This document shows, one piece after another, positions 1-10,728 of a stretch of DNA of 64,000 bases (the stretch's first letter is position 1; every line of letters starts with the position of its first letter). The DNA lies in the NCBI GenBank assembly GCA_026119935.1, contig JALRMH010000086.1, positions 1 through 64,000 on the forward strand, given 5' to 3'. The notes under the pieces were generated by a model. It made no database searches, was not told the DNA's origin, and saw nothing but the letters and a program-made list of their open reading frames with translations. The position numbers were made by a program, and so were the translations under genes. This stretch comes from Endothia cerciana. Taxonomy: Eukaryota > Ascomycota > Sordariomycetes > Diaporthales > Cryphonectriaceae.

Positions 1-330
1 AAATATTATAATATAGTTCTTTTATCTATCTAAAGCAATTTTTTATACTAAATTTTAAAAAGATTATAAATTATATAACTAGATTATTTTAAAAGCTATA
101 AATAAGATCTATAATTTTAATTAATAAAAGATATATTTTACTCTAGAATATATTCTTATTATTTTTACTTATTATTTTACTTATCCTAATATATAAAAGC
201 TAAGATCTTTTAAGCATTTTTAAAGCTATTATTAAATTTTTATTTATAGCTTAACTAGAGAAATCTAAAAATAGCAGTATTATTACTATTAATATAAAGC
301 TTTAAGTAAGTCTTATCTTATTTCTACTCC
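1..330. other. AT-rich RIP-like block, left edge
   Basis: The sequence is made mostly of TA, TAA, CTT and AAG words with almost no CpA and no open frame. It resembles the other AT-rich blocks in this window, which I interpret as transposon DNA eroded by repeat-induced point mutation. No domain can be read from it. Confidence 0.6.
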
Positions 331-1531
331 TTTTGAATTTCTCTAGCCTCAGACCTTAATAAGTGCTTGCCTTATTAATAATGCACTTCTTGATTTTCAA
401 AATCATCAAAGGAAGCAACTATAAGAGACGCAGCTTATAAAATTCACTACAGCACTAGATATAATCCACTTCAGCTGTTCGGATCCTTGGAATTTGCCTT
501 TCGTGAATAGATAGTTAATCTTGATTAACACTTTGATCTCTTTGCTGCACTCTCTTTCGTCAGGGCTGATATCGGATCTTAGTCACTCAGTTGAGTGGAA
601 CAAGCTTGTAAAGCAGCTTAATTCGCTTTGCTTAGGGAATACGCTATTAGACAAACCGGACTTTCCTAGTTGCTTTCCCCTTCCGGAGGATTGGATTGTA
701 TAGCTTTCAAAGGTGATATTATAGCCACCTTAACTGAAAAGGGAACCTATAGACCCCTGCTACCCTCAGCCTTTTCTTCCAACCACCACATTTCAGCCGT
801 CAGGACCTTGCTTTCTAGTCGCTTTTTCACTTTTCATTCATCGTCGATCATCAAATTTGAGTCGCCCAACACGATTTTCAAAAAAAAAAAAAAAAAAAAA
901 AAAAAAAAGCAAAGAAAGTACTAAGTACAAAGCAACATATTGAACTTATCAATCCATGTCGGCATTCAGAAACATGTCTGCGAAGTGAACGCACAATAAT
1001 CCTGGCACGTCGAAGAGCAAGGTAGCCAATATAAACAAATTAGATATAATAATAAGTGGGGGTGATGTGTCATACTTCTTGTAGTAATGGATCTGGATTT
1101 GTTTCTATTTCTCGAACTGTTTGTTATCTTTCAGATTAACGATACAGTTGACGTTATGCTCATTCTTGTCTCCGGGAGATCGAGAAATTGGGCCTGGGCA
1201 CCAAACTATACAGCTTGCTCTACAATAAGTAATGCTCAGCTTAAGCCGCTTGACTTGTGTGGAACGCTGTAACAATCTAGCTGAAAGTTATAGGCCTGCT
1301 AGCGAGAGCTATAGCTGACTGGGTTTACAAGGATTAATGAGCCACATTATCACCAATGAAGAAAAGGTAATATAAGTTATTCGAGCTATATAGTATGACT
1401 CATCACTGGATTAGTACCCTCAGCATCTAACATCCTTTAAAGCTTCCAGGGGATCTATGCTTAAATTTTTTGATTAGCACAAACATCGCATTTCCATAAG
1501 TCTCCAGCATTATTGGACAAGAATTCCGGCC
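331..1531. other. Intergenic stretch with a poly-A tract
   Basis: Base composition returns to normal here, but no long frame is present. A frame at 521-703 and its continuation to about 870 carry scattered stops and match no family I know. The stretch ends in a run of 29 A (880-908), which could be the tail of a retroposed sequence. The rest, to the bZIP gene, shows no recognisable feature except a perfect ATGACTCAT at 1395-1403. Confidence 0.4.
880..908 (+). repeat. Poly-A tract, 29 A
   Basis: An uninterrupted run of 29 A follows about 500 bp of non-AT-rich sequence. A terminal A-run is the usual 3' mark of non-LTR retrotransposons or processed transcripts. I could not find a target-site duplication around it, so simple slippage remains possible. 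Confidence 0.5.
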
Positions 1532-2683
1532 ATGAACGATCTTGAGAGAAGACGAACTGCTAATGCATTAGCAGTTCGTCAATACCGACAAAGGAAGGAA
1601 AATGAATTGACCCAAGCTCAAAATATTGCAACAAGACTGGAAGCCGAGAATCGTAGCCTTAAGGCTAAGCTTCAAGGTACCCGAAGTCCGCCATCAGCTA
1701 ACCAAAAGGACAACGAGAACTGGAGCATTTCGACAGGCTGCGAAATCGAACGGACTACACGGCACCAGAACCGTCCGTCTTCTTTCCTAATACCGGCCCA
1801 GCTCGGAAACATACTGGACGATAACATTTCCCCGCCTGGACAACCCTATGAGAGCTACGAGAGGGAGCAGCCCGAACAGCTCGAGCAACGCCCCAAGCGC
1901 AAGCGGGTCTCTTTTCATGGTACTCTCGCTGATGAGAAGCTGGGAAGGGTATTTGTTAAAAATAATAGCATTAACAAGTCCTCCATGTCTATCTCAGCTG
2001 GCACTACCCTGGTTTCTGATAACCTGCCTGACGACCTGTCTGGCCATCGGCCCACCGCAATCCTTCTCGGGTACTGGAAGAACTCAGCTGAGGAGTTCAA
2101 TGACAAGCATGCAGTCTTTGGGGTACTATCCAACGACGACAAGTTCCACATGAAAATAGGTAGAGAGACGCGTGATGGGTGCCTCTTACAGAGCAACTTC
2201 CCTAAGGGCACCGGTGCTATGTGGATCAAATTTGACCAGTTGAGATGCGAGGACTATCTTGCCGACCTCAGTCGCCAGGAGATCAAGGAGTACTGCCGTG
2301 TCCGCCAGTGGCAGATCGACCACGGCGAGCACCCAGACGAGGTCGATGAGAAGTGCCAACAGGCTATTACAGCAGCAAAGCACCGCTGCGCTACAGGCCT
2401 AAACAGGGCCTCCAAGCCCAATGCTGGTGATAGCCCCCCCGGCAGCTTTGGCGGCAATGGATTCCGCGAGAGTATCGGTCGCCTTAATAGTGTCTCGTCT
2501 GCCCAGGAGGTACACTGCATCCGTACAGACAATGAGGGGGCCAAGATACACAAAGGCAGAAAGTACGAGCGCAAGCACAAGGGCCCCTTGGCCGGCAAGC
2601 TTGTCTCCCAGGGTACCATTATCAGCATTGATGGCGAAGACTACGTCGAGTACCACGTCCTGACTAAGCCGAATTTCATCTAG
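1532..2683 (+). CDS. bZIP-like protein with a conserved fungal C-terminal region
   Basis: The product is 383 residues in one exon. Residues 6-22 form a bZIP-like basic region with the N-x7-R signature (NALAVRQYR), followed by a short leucine-containing helix to about residue 48. The zipper looks short, so dimerisation is uncertain. The middle contains a basic RPKRKR stretch that may be a nuclear signal. The C-terminal half (from about residue 175, GYWKNS, through RETRDG and RQEIKEYCRVRQ) resembles an uncharacterised region I recall from other filamentous fungi, with no known role. The first ATG after an upstream stop-rich stretch was chosen. A DNA-binding role is inferred from the basic region only. 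The gene sits between AT-rich DNA and a decayed coiled-coil frame and shows no internal stop. Confidence 0.75.
   Translation: MNDLERRRTANALAVRQYRQRKENELTQAQNIATRLEAENRSLKAKLQGTRSPPSANQKDNENWSISTGCEIERTTRHQNRPSSFLIPAQLGNILDDNISPPGQPYESYEREQPEQLEQRPKRKRVSFHGTLADEKLGRVFVKNNSINKSSMSISAGTTLVSDNLPDDLSGHRPTAILLGYWKNSAEEFNDKHAVFGVLSNDDKFHMKIGRETRDGCLLQSNFPKGTGAMWIKFDQLRCEDYLADLSRQEIKEYCRVRQWQIDHGEHPDEVDEKCQQAITAAKHRCATGLNRASKPNAGDSPPGSFGGNGFRESIGRLNSVSSAQEVHCIRTDNEGAKIHKGRKYERKHKGPLAGKLVSQGTIISIDGEDYVEYHVLTKPNFI
1551..1580. repeat. 30-bp perfect palindrome inside the bZIP basic region
   Basis: The left half GACGAACTGCTAATG is the exact reverse complement of the right half, with no spacer. It lies in the codons for residues 7-17 of the bZIP-like protein, covering the DNA-contacting Asn and the residues around it. 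Confidence 0.95.
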
Positions 2684-2909
2684 GGAGCGCGGCGTCGCAG
2701 CTCCGCAGGTCTACCTACTTTCAAATCCTTTAGTTAGATACGAAGAAATCAAGCCTTCAGAGGCTGTAAGCTACGTATTATATAGGGGAGACGATCGTTA
2801 TCATCGCTCAGCCTTAGAAATGCCAATGCGAATGTGCTACGTATGCTTGCGGGTGCTGCTTCGCCTCGTTCTAGGATCAGCTGCTCTTTTTGGATCTATG
2901 GAGCAGTGA

Positions 2910-3518
2910 CACTTCACAGGTACTGACGGCTGCATTGAGTCCTTTCTCCTAATCGAGGCTCGGCAACGCTGGCAAACGTCTTCCCTCACGAATGTATTTC
3001 TCATTGGCCAGGAGCCTCCTTCGCTATGTCCCAGAACCGAATGCAGTGGGCAAGAGCATGAGCAGACCAAGCAGTTGAAAGAGAAGCACGAGCTGGCCTG
3101 GAAAGGGTTCCAAGAGAAGCTCGCAGTATAGATATCAGCTAGTCAAGAGGCCAGATCGGAAGCAGCTTTTTCGAACAAAATCGCCAAGACAGCTTTATCA
3201 AGAGCAGAATATTGGAGGAAATCTGCTAAGAAAGCTACATTCAAAAACATGGACTCGCAAGACCAGGTCACGGACTTGCAAGTCCATATCGATAACTTGC
3301 ATCGCAAAAATACAGAGCTTAAGTCCAAAATCCTCGAACACCTGAACACCTCCTCAAAAGAATCCCGGTGTTTCTCGCAAATTCGCCCTCTTGTGGAAGA
3401 TTGCCAATGGAATTCCTCCATGTCTGGATCCGAAGACTCTGACCTCGAAATCATCGGAGAGAGACGGATCGATGCACCTTCCAGTGGTGTGGCTCACCCT
3501 GATCGAAGTAATTCATAA
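2910..3518 (+). pseudogene. Decayed coiled-coil protein frame
   Basis: One frame reads from about 2910 to a stop at 3516-3518 with a single internal TAG at 3129-3131. The part after the TAG is rich in Ala, Lys, Gln and Glu (for example QVTDLQVHIDNLHRKNTELK) and predicts a coiled coil, then an acidic Ser-rich tail (SGSEDSDLEIIGERR). The part before the TAG continues the same helical style (QTKQLKEKHELAWKGFQEK). A TGA at 2907-2909 bounds the frame upstream. I recognise no family. The only intact piece with an ATG is 3249-3518 (89 residues), so a short product or a nonsense-mutated gene are both possible. Confidence 0.4.
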
Positions 3519-3527
3519 CAACAGAAG

Positions 3528-3806
3528 TTACAAGCGGGGGCCGGGCAGGGCCTCAGCAATCTTCTTTTGAGTCCATCTAGCACGGTGATAGAGGACTCGG
3601 GCCTCGAACTTCTCATCATGAGAAAGTTCGCGCCTTTTCCGTTGTTTCTGACGAGGGAAAAGGATACGGCAGACCTGCTCAGCCCATTCAGGCACCGGGG
3701 TGCTTTCAGGACCAAAGTATTTGAATTCAGGAAGAAAACGAGCATATACATAGCGGTGAGGGCGTGCTGGAGTGCCTGCTGGCAGCATACTTATAGTTGA
3801 ATCCAA
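3528..3806 (-). CDS. Short hypothetical protein with a helix-turn-helix-like end
   Basis: The frame encodes 92 residues. Its last third (DEKFEARVLYHRARWTQKKI) looks like a recruiter helix-turn-helix of the kind found in regulators and in Tc1/mariner-type transposases. The stop comes soon after, so this may be the 5' exon of a gene whose remainder is lost, or part of a transposase remnant. The facing frame on the plus strand ends only 10 bp away. No family could be assigned. Confidence 0.3.
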   Translation of the reverse strand: MDSTISMLPAGTPARPHRYVYARFLPEFKYFGPESTPVPEWAEQVCRILFPRQKQRKRRELSHDEKFEARVLYHRARWTQKKIAEALPGPRL

Positions 3807-4027
3807 CGTGATAGAGAAAAGAGCTGTTGAGGGCTTTGTTTGGTGATGGCTTCATTGCTTGAGGGCAGCTGGCTGGCTGGCCGGCCTGAGCCTTTGTACC
3901 TTGAAGATAATGCTGTGGATCCTTCTAGAATGTCTCTTGTCTAGTAAATTAGGTGGACAAGACCAGGGCATGGCCAATCATATCTATTATACAGGCTGGG
4001 TAGCGGAAATTATGTAAGCAACAATGG

Positions 4028-4330
4028 CGGTGTCAACTAGGTACTCCTCGGCCGACCAACCAACTGCTCCGCCGCAGTGCTCGGATTGCCTCCCGAGGCC
4101 CACCCCAGGCTCGCGCCGGAGGCTAGCACAGGCACCACCAGCGTCTACAGCAGCCGCAGGGGGCCCTCAAGACCACTGTGCGAGGCTTCCGTCGACCAAG
4201 ACCAGGAGGCAGCGCGCAAGAGGGGGTGGCAGGCGTGCCGCAGCAGAGGTCAGGTGAACAAGAGAAAACCAATGAAATATGGAAGAGAGGGGGACAGAGA
4301 TATAGTGAACCAGAACTCGGGCGCTGTTGC
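4028..4330 (+). repeat. Inverted partial copy of the 3' end of the 5378-7507 gene
   Basis: This segment matches the reverse complement of about 5310-5660, the C-terminal coding end and 3' flank of the neighbouring gene, with scattered substitutions and an internal deletion of about 50 bp. Shared landmarks include the GCTCCGCCGCAGTGCTCGG string, the arginine-rich coding end, and the non-coding CCAGAACTCGG at the far end. Similarity stops abruptly at about 4325 and 5310. The frame at 4024-4257 is therefore a duplicated fragment and not an independent gene. Confidence 0.85.
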
Positions 4331-5377
4331 ATCAAAAATAAGACATCTAAGCAGTAGGCAAGGGCGCTGTTGACCGAGACATGCCTGTGCAGAGATGCAA
4401 CAACAAACAGAGGCCAATGTGGCATAGGGTCAGCAAAAGGATGTGTATATTGTCAATATCTGTCTGAGAAAAAAAAGTTCTAGCGCCCTTTATAAAGCTT
4501 TTAACGCCCGCTATCAAGCTTCCCCCGCGCGCTATTGGGAATCCGGAATCCTACTCGAATTTAAGTACTTTGTATAAGTTCGAGATCTTGTGAAATATAT
4601 GCCGCTTCGATAGTCACCTATATATACACCTCAACAGCCCTCATCCGCGGCGTTCCATTCTACCCCCCTCCCTCTCCCTCTGAACGCTTTATCATTATTC
4701 GCGCCTGTTTGGACAGGAGGTTGTGTCTTTACGACTTTGCCAGTTCGCTCTTTGCTCCAAGATAGGCTTTTATGCAACGCATCCTTGCGAGGCCGGAGCA
4801 CTCTGGCCGACTGTACCAATGCTACTAGCTTCGGTGACACATGGGAAAGTTGTTGCTGAATCTTGGGAGTGTTAGAAGGCAATCTAGCAAGGTCCAATGA
4901 TGCATACATACTTCGTATTCCTGCCTGTAGGCTTCCAACACTTCAAACTCGCACTCCCAGTATTGTTCCTACCTACCAATGCTCCTACAGTCATACTATG
5001 TAGCTGGTGATTCGTTGAAGGGTACTCATTAGTGCCAATTGGCGCTGTCGTATGAGTCATTTAAGTTGTCAGGGCCCTCACAGCTAGTAGACCTGGGGCG
5101 GTTCAAATCCTCATCAGAGATTATCAGTGCCAGGTTCTCACAGGCTGACTGGTTACTCGGCTTTAGGAGCATTTAGCCAGCCTTGCTGATTGTGTACTAC
5201 CCAGCAGGTACGGCCACGACTCCAGCAACTCGCCCTTAACCCTCGAGAGTTCAGCTCAACCTTCGCCATCAGTCATAAACCTGTATGCTCCTGGCCCCAC
5301 GTCAGCCTTTACCTCCGAGTTCTGGTTTACTATATTTCTCTCTCCTTTTCTTCCATATTTTATTGGTTTTCATTTGT
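4331..5377. other. Intergenic region between duplicate and source gene
   Basis: No convincing gene is seen. A 92-residue frame on the minus strand (4631-4909) has a normal composition but matches nothing I know and lacks supporting signals. A perfect ATGAGTCAT lies at 5052-5060. A GGTTCAAATCC string near 5101 resembles a Pol III B box but has no matching T-stem or A box. Confidence 0.4.
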
Positions 5378-7507
5378 TCACCCGACCTCTGCTGCGGCAT
5401 GCCTGCTGCCCTCTCTTGCGCCCTGCCTCCTGGTCTTGGTTGACGGAAGCCTTGCATAGTGGCCTTGGCGGCCCTCTGCGGCTGCTGTAGGCGCTGGTGG
5501 TGCCTGTGCCAGCCTCCGGCGCGAGCCTCGGGGTGGGCCTCGGGGTGAGCCTCGGCAGGCGCTGGATGGAGCTGGAGCAGCCTGCAGCGCCTCCCGGCGG
5601 GCGGCAATCCGAGCACTGCGGCGGAGCAGCTGGTAGGTCGTCCAAGACCGAGAGGCGTGTCTTGCGCTCTCTGCCTGCTGCGGATAGCTGCTGGAGTGCT
5701 TGCTCCTCTTTGGGGCTGGCTTTTCTATTGCTCCTGCAGTGTGTTCGTGGCTGACTTCAATAGCCTTCGGCCTCTGAGGGCCTTCAGCTGCACCTGTGCT
5801 AGCATCGCCGGCCATCTTTCTATGCGAGCCCAGGCCGTCGCTGTCGCCGCCGCAGCGTTTCAGCCGCTTCAGGGGCGGTCTGTTATCGGTAGCATCCTCT
5901 TGGCTGTGCTTTGGTCTTGCTCCTGGCGTCGGGGCCGGCTCGCTAGCATCTTGTTTCTGCCTTTTGGTCCTTTCCTGTCTCTGTCTCTTGGTCCTTTGGT
6001 CATGCGCAGCCTCGTCGTCGCCGTCGTCGTCGTCGTCGTGGTGTCCGAGTCGCCTCTTTATGCCGCGAGCAGCAGGAGCAGCAGCAGCAGCAGCAGCTGG
6101 ACCGGTCCCGCCCGCAGGCCTGGCGCCGTTCAGCTCAGCCTCGACGAGCGGGACTTGGTCCAGGACCCATTGCATCCGGATACGATTGTGCCCCATCTCT
6201 CTCTCTGTCATACGGTAATCCCCTGTCGCTCTCTTGAACTCCCCGACGAGGTCGTTCCGCTTCTTGATCAATGCCAGTGCCTCTTCCGCTGCTTCGAGCC
6301 TCGACCTAGCCTCCTCTATCCTCTGCATATGCGCTGCCGAGATGTGGCGAGGGCCCTTCGAGCTGCTGCTGCTGTCCCCGCGCGCCCACCTCGGGAGGTC
6401 TTCAGCAGCCGACCTGGCCGACCTGACAGCCTGCGCAGCCTGGTCTTCCTCGTGCTGGCGCTGAAACGCAGACTTGAATTCGCATATGTAATCCTCGGTC
6501 TCAAACGGCCTCAGCATGCCCGAGCACGAGAGCGTCGCCCATGCCGCGTCGTATCCTGGCCGCAGCCGCTTGACACGGACGGCGCGTACGTAGTGCAGCC
6601 AGCAATGGTAGCCGAGGTACTCGATCCAGGTCATCAGCCTGTCCTGCTGTGTGGGGTCGTCGTGGAACTCGAACGGCCGGGCGAAGCTATACCTGGCGAG
6701 GAGCTCTCGTATTGCCTCCGTGTAGGTCTGGGACGGGCGTCGGAACTTCCGGTCGAAGTAGTCAGAATACTGCAGCACACCTTGCCAGTAGTTCTCCCAC
6801 AAGGGGGTCGAGCCAGCGCAGTAGCCCCTGCTGAGGTATTGCCAGCAGCGGAACCTCCGCCAGTTTTCCAGCTGTTGGCGAAAAGTAGACCAGTCATTAA
6901 AGGTGTCCGATGACATGTTATCTCGCCAGGGCTGTAATAGATCCCCGTACGAAGACGGGTCTTCGGCAACCTTGTCGATCAGGTCAATAGGGTAGAGAGG
7001 ACGGCCGCCCTCCCGGACGAGGTCTATGTAGTTCTGCCTCTCGCGCTCATCTGGGGGGGTGGGCGTCAGGGTGCGGTTAGGGCTCTCGGGGTCGGGCGGC
7101 GGGCGGCGGGGACGCGGCGATGTGGCGTTGTCAGAGATGTTGAGCAGCCGCGCTGTGAGCTGGGCGGGGTCGACTGAGCAGGACTGTGCCGCGTCGCTGG
7201 TGTGCTGTGCCCGATCTCTGGCCTGGTGTGTCAGCGGACAGCAGAGGGGAGGTAGGGAGGGGTGCTGTAGAGGGAGAGAGAGGGGGAAAGAGAGAGGGGG
7301 AGAGAGAGAGGGAGGGCGCAGTAGAGCGGGTCGTTACCTCAGCCGCTGGATGAAGCTCTCCGGCAGGTTCTCGTGGTCCTCGACATCGACGAGCCTCACG
7401 CCGCTGGAGAGGAGCTGTTCTTCCAGGTACCGATCAAGCTCGGCATCACTGTAAGCAGCGATTTCGCGGGCAAAAAGCTTCTGTGATGTAGGGTCAGAGG
7501 TGGTCAT
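5378..7507 (-). CDS. Two-exon fungal protein of unknown function, charged low-complexity C terminus
   Basis: I join exon 1 (7507-7338) to exon 2 (7217-5378) across a 120-bp intron with donor GTAACG and acceptor CCAG. The join keeps frame and gives 669 residues. Exon 1 encodes an acidic N terminus (MTTSDPTSQKLFAREIAAYS). Exon 2 continues through a Pro-rich stretch to a conserved-looking core (residues 120-320: LYPIDLIDK, WRRFRCWQYLSRGYC, PTQQDRLMTWIEYLGYHC). A coiled coil rich in Glu and Arg follows (about 345-420), then a disordered C terminus with Ala, Asp and Lys/Arg runs that may act as nuclear signals. The core resembles hypothetical proteins I recall from other filamentous ascomycetes, with no known role. 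The ATG at 7507 was chosen; an in-frame ATG at 7615 would add a hydrophobic stretch. The gene shares a 336-bp divergent promoter with the FHA-kinase gene. The intron carries a GA microsatellite. Confidence 0.75.
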
Positions 7508-7843
7508 GGTGTTGGTCTGTAAAGCCAGGGAAAAGAGAGCGAGGAGAACGGAAGACAGAAGGGAAGGATGTCTGAGGCTGACTTGCGTAGGAGGGAGGAG
7601 GCGCGGGGCAGGCATAATTTAGGGCGTTTGGGGGGGGACGGGTTGCTGCTGGGCCCTGGGGGAGCGGCCGAGCGGCCCACTGAGTCAGCAGCCTGCTGCA
7701 GGTCCAGGCCCCCCCCCTCTCTGCGGCGCAGAAACAGCTATAATACGCAGGATGTATGTCTGCCTTATTGCTGCTGCGACTCTGCTGCTGCTAGCCATCG
7801 TCCCCTCCCTCCTCCATCCTTTCCTAAGAGAAGTCTTACAGCC
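7508..7843. promoter_or_regulatory. Shared divergent promoter region
   Basis: The start codons of the 5378-7507 gene (minus) and the FHA-kinase gene (plus) face away from each other across 336 bp. The region is GC-rich with G/C homopolymer runs, pyrimidine stretches just upstream of each ATG, and no repeat insertion. Co-expression of the two genes is an inference from this geometry. Confidence 0.5.
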
Positions 7844-10728
7844 ATGGCGGACACCGACTTGATTGCCTATATCTATCCTCACCAAGACGAAAGGCTTTAT
7901 TATGCGCAGAATGCAATCGAGTCTAGCTCGCGACATGTACCTGCGAGACTCCCAAAGCAGCAGCATATAGCCCGGCCGCGCCGCCGCAGCAGCCGAGAGT
8001 CGACAGAGCCCCTAGAAGTCAGCGACAGCCTCGACGCCTTCCCCTACCTTGAAGTGCGGTTCAGCGACGTCCCGCGGACGTCTTTGGGCCTTGTATTCGG
8101 GACAGATGACAATACCTGCGATATTGTCTTGCCCGGTATAAGTGGTATTAGTAGGCGGCACTTCGCGCTAACATATAAGAATAGCTTCCCTGACAAGTAC
8201 TCGCGCCTGATTGTGCGGGATCTCGGCTCTACACGGGGAACCAAAGTGATATATGACGACCAAGGAGACGAGGTGCGTAGCAGGTTCGACTGGATCCTCG
8301 ACGGGTTCCATACCACCAATGAGACCAAGGCGGTTGTATTGCAGCTGGATGACTGCCTCAGATTCCGCATCGTTGTGGCCCGCCACGACATAACGTCAGC
8401 TGCTTATGCCGACAGAGTTGAGCGGTTCTGCCGGGGTGCGGCGAGCCCCCAGGACCTCCTTCACGGACTCGGCCTCCAGAGCGGCCCCGAGACAGAGCGC
8501 AACAGCGGGGCACAGACTCCTGTCAAGCATCCTATCCTCCTCCACACGGGGCTGATTGGCTGCGGCGGATTCGGGGTAGTGAGCCGGCGGTGGAATGTCA
8601 GCACGGGGGAGGAGTATGCCTGCAAGCAGCCCATAGCAAGGAGATACAAGAAGGAGGACTGGCGGAACGAGATCGACATCATGCGGAGGATCTCGAACGT
8701 AAGCTAGAGAAGGATGAGGGTCCCCCCCCCTCCTCTCCCCCGAGAGAGGCCGCGCGCTGACACATCTCACACAACCACAGAGCCACATCGTCCGGCTCTG
8801 CTTCTTCGACACCACGCCGCTGCCCCGCCTGTTCCTGGAGTACATGCCGCTCGGGAACCTCGAGGACCAGCACCAGGCTGCCCCCTTTTCATATAAGGAG
8901 TGCGTGGTGATCCTCCACCAGAGCGCATCGGCCGTCATGTACCTCCACGGGCTGCCTGCGCCGGTTGCCCACCGCGACATCAAGCCGGCCAACATCCTCG
9001 TGCAGCACCGCGATCCCGGCCGCAGCCCGCACGCCCTGCATATCAAGCTGTCTGACTTTGGCCTCGCCAAGGCCGGCAGCAGCCTCAAGACAGGCTGCCA
9101 CTCGGAGACGTACTGCCCCCCCGAAATCCAGCACGGCGGCGGCGGCAGGCCGCGCAGATATACAAAGGCCGTGGACATCTGGTCTCTCGGCGTAGTTCTC
9201 CTGCAGCTTGCCTACGCTCTTCCCGAGCCGGGCCATGGAGTCGGGATGCGGTGGTGCCAAAAGATTGTCTGTGAAGCCAATAGCTGGGAGCTAGAGGGCC
9301 TGATTGATATCTTGCAGCGCATGCTGGTCATCGATGCAGGGGCGTGATCTTCAGCCTCAGACTGCTGGCAGGAGGCCTCGCGGCTCCTCGCGTTGTCGGC
9401 CCCGAGCTGCTCTGCCACCCCGACGCCGGCTTCGCATGCAGCAGGCTTCGGGGCTACAGCAGCTCCTCTCGACTCTGCAGGGCTGGGAGCGGAGGGGCAG
9501 GAGATTCTGCATGCCCTGCTATATGAGGTAGCTATACAAGCACCCACCCCGCCGCCCGCCTCTCAAGCTGCTGATCTAACTGGCTTTCTAGGAAAATCCC
9601 CTCTCTCTGGCTGCTATCAGGGTGCCCGGTTGTCTCAGCTGGCCCAGCCCTTCTTTGCCGGAGGAGGAAGAGGGCCCAGATAACAATCTCGAGTTCATTG
9701 CTGCCGGAAATCCGAGATACAACAGGTCGAACGGTCCGCCGCCGTCCTCCGCGAGGCAATCATCTGTCGCCGCTGGCCGCAAGATAACCTCGAGATCCAG
9801 CGGCAGCAGATACACCGAGCGAGCGCAGTCGTCGCCCGGATCCCAGGCAGACATCTACCAGGACTGCTGGCTGGATCCGCTCCATCCGCTCGGTGGCGGG
9901 TCTTCTCTTGCAATAGCAGAGCGGCAGCTGGCGACCAATGTGAGCGGGCCGCCACAATCCTTCGAAATGCCCATAACATGCAGCTTGCCTGGGGCCCCCG
10001 ACAGCCAAGAGAGCAGCGAGCTGGATCCCTGGGGCTGGAAGGCGCCCTCAGGAGGCCCTCTGCTGCAAGGCGGAGCAGACCCTCGCCGACAAGCTGCTGC
10101 GAATGGGGATGACATCCCGCGGGGCCGGGGCGAGGACGAGGAGGAGGCTGGGCAGGAAGGCTGGACGGACAGCGAGCGGCACATGGCGGCAGCTCTGTTC
10201 GGCATCGCCCCCGTAGGCGAGCCCGACCCCAGCTACCCTGCTGGTGATCACGGCCCCCTGGAGATCCCCCGCACTGTTCAGGAGGAGCATGCAGAACCCA
10301 CCGGTCCAGCAGCTGAGCCAACCGAAGCAGCAAATAACCATCATCCAACACAAAGACTACACCAGCGACAGAACTGTCATCCAAAATCTGCACAACGCTT
10401 AGGCAAGGAGACATCTGCAGGGAGAGCTTACAGCCCTGTGCAGCCATCGAGGGTGCGCAAATCTTCCAGGGGAGAACGAGCAGGCTCGAGGCGGGCAAAA
10501 AATCCCGACCGTCCTCAATGTTCCACCGAAGCGGACTCTTGCAAGGCGGACGACGAGATTTCCGGGACCTCGCTACGCAGGAGCCAGGGGGTACAGCTCA
10601 AGGTAGAAGGCTCTCAGTCTATTCACACTACTGGCCTGTCTAGATGGCTAGATCGCCTGAGACCGAGACGCAGGGGCATTGTTGAGGCTAAACGCCTAAC
10701 ACAATATCAGAATACTTGCAAGAGGTAG
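7844..10728 (+). pseudogene. FHA-domain serine/threonine protein kinase with one in-frame TGA
   Basis: Three exons (7844-8698, 8781-9527, 9592-10728) join in frame across GT-AG introns of 82 and 64 bp, the second with a CTAAC branch site. The frame has 912 codons including the internal stop. Residues about 65-180 form an FHA domain (CDIVLPGISGISRRHF, RDLGSTRGTK), which binds phosphothreonine. Residues about 215-480 form a kinase: glycine loop GCGGFGVV, lysine in YACKQ, catalytic HRDIKPAN, DFG, PPE and VDIWSLGV. A TGA at 9345-9347 (codon 474) falls where subdomain XI has its invariant Arg (MLVIDAGA, stop, SSASDCWQEA). A CGA to TGA change explains it. The frame beyond stays open for 438 codons, a disordered Pro/Ser/Arg-rich tail. 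The gene is either recently inactivated or makes a 473-residue kinase lacking the end of the C-lobe; a sequencing error is the other option. Confidence 0.85.

Noticed and set aside
880..908. Poly-A as proof of a LINE insertion
   Set aside because: No target-site duplication or reverse-transcriptase remnant was found upstream, so only the tract is reported.
5092..5120. GGTTCAAATCC B-box string suggesting a tRNA
   Set aside because: No A box at the right distance and the T-stem does not pair.
5657..6913. 418-codon plus-strand frame
   Set aside because: It is antisense to exon 2 of the 5378-7507 gene and rich in Ser, Arg, Leu and Val as expected from the reverse of GC-rich codons. The minus strand has a matching exon 1 with a clean intron.
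8396..9178. 260-codon minus-strand frame
   Set aside because: It lies over the kinase exons; the plus strand has all kinase motifs in order.
7844..9347. Stop-codon recoding or selenocysteine at the kinase TGA
   Set aside because: Filamentous fungi are not known to use selenocysteine or recoded TGA, and the position calls for Arg, which one transition explains.
9695..10498. 267-codon minus-strand frame
   Set aside because: It is antisense to the low-complexity C-terminal exon of the FHA-kinase gene and shows no domain of its own.
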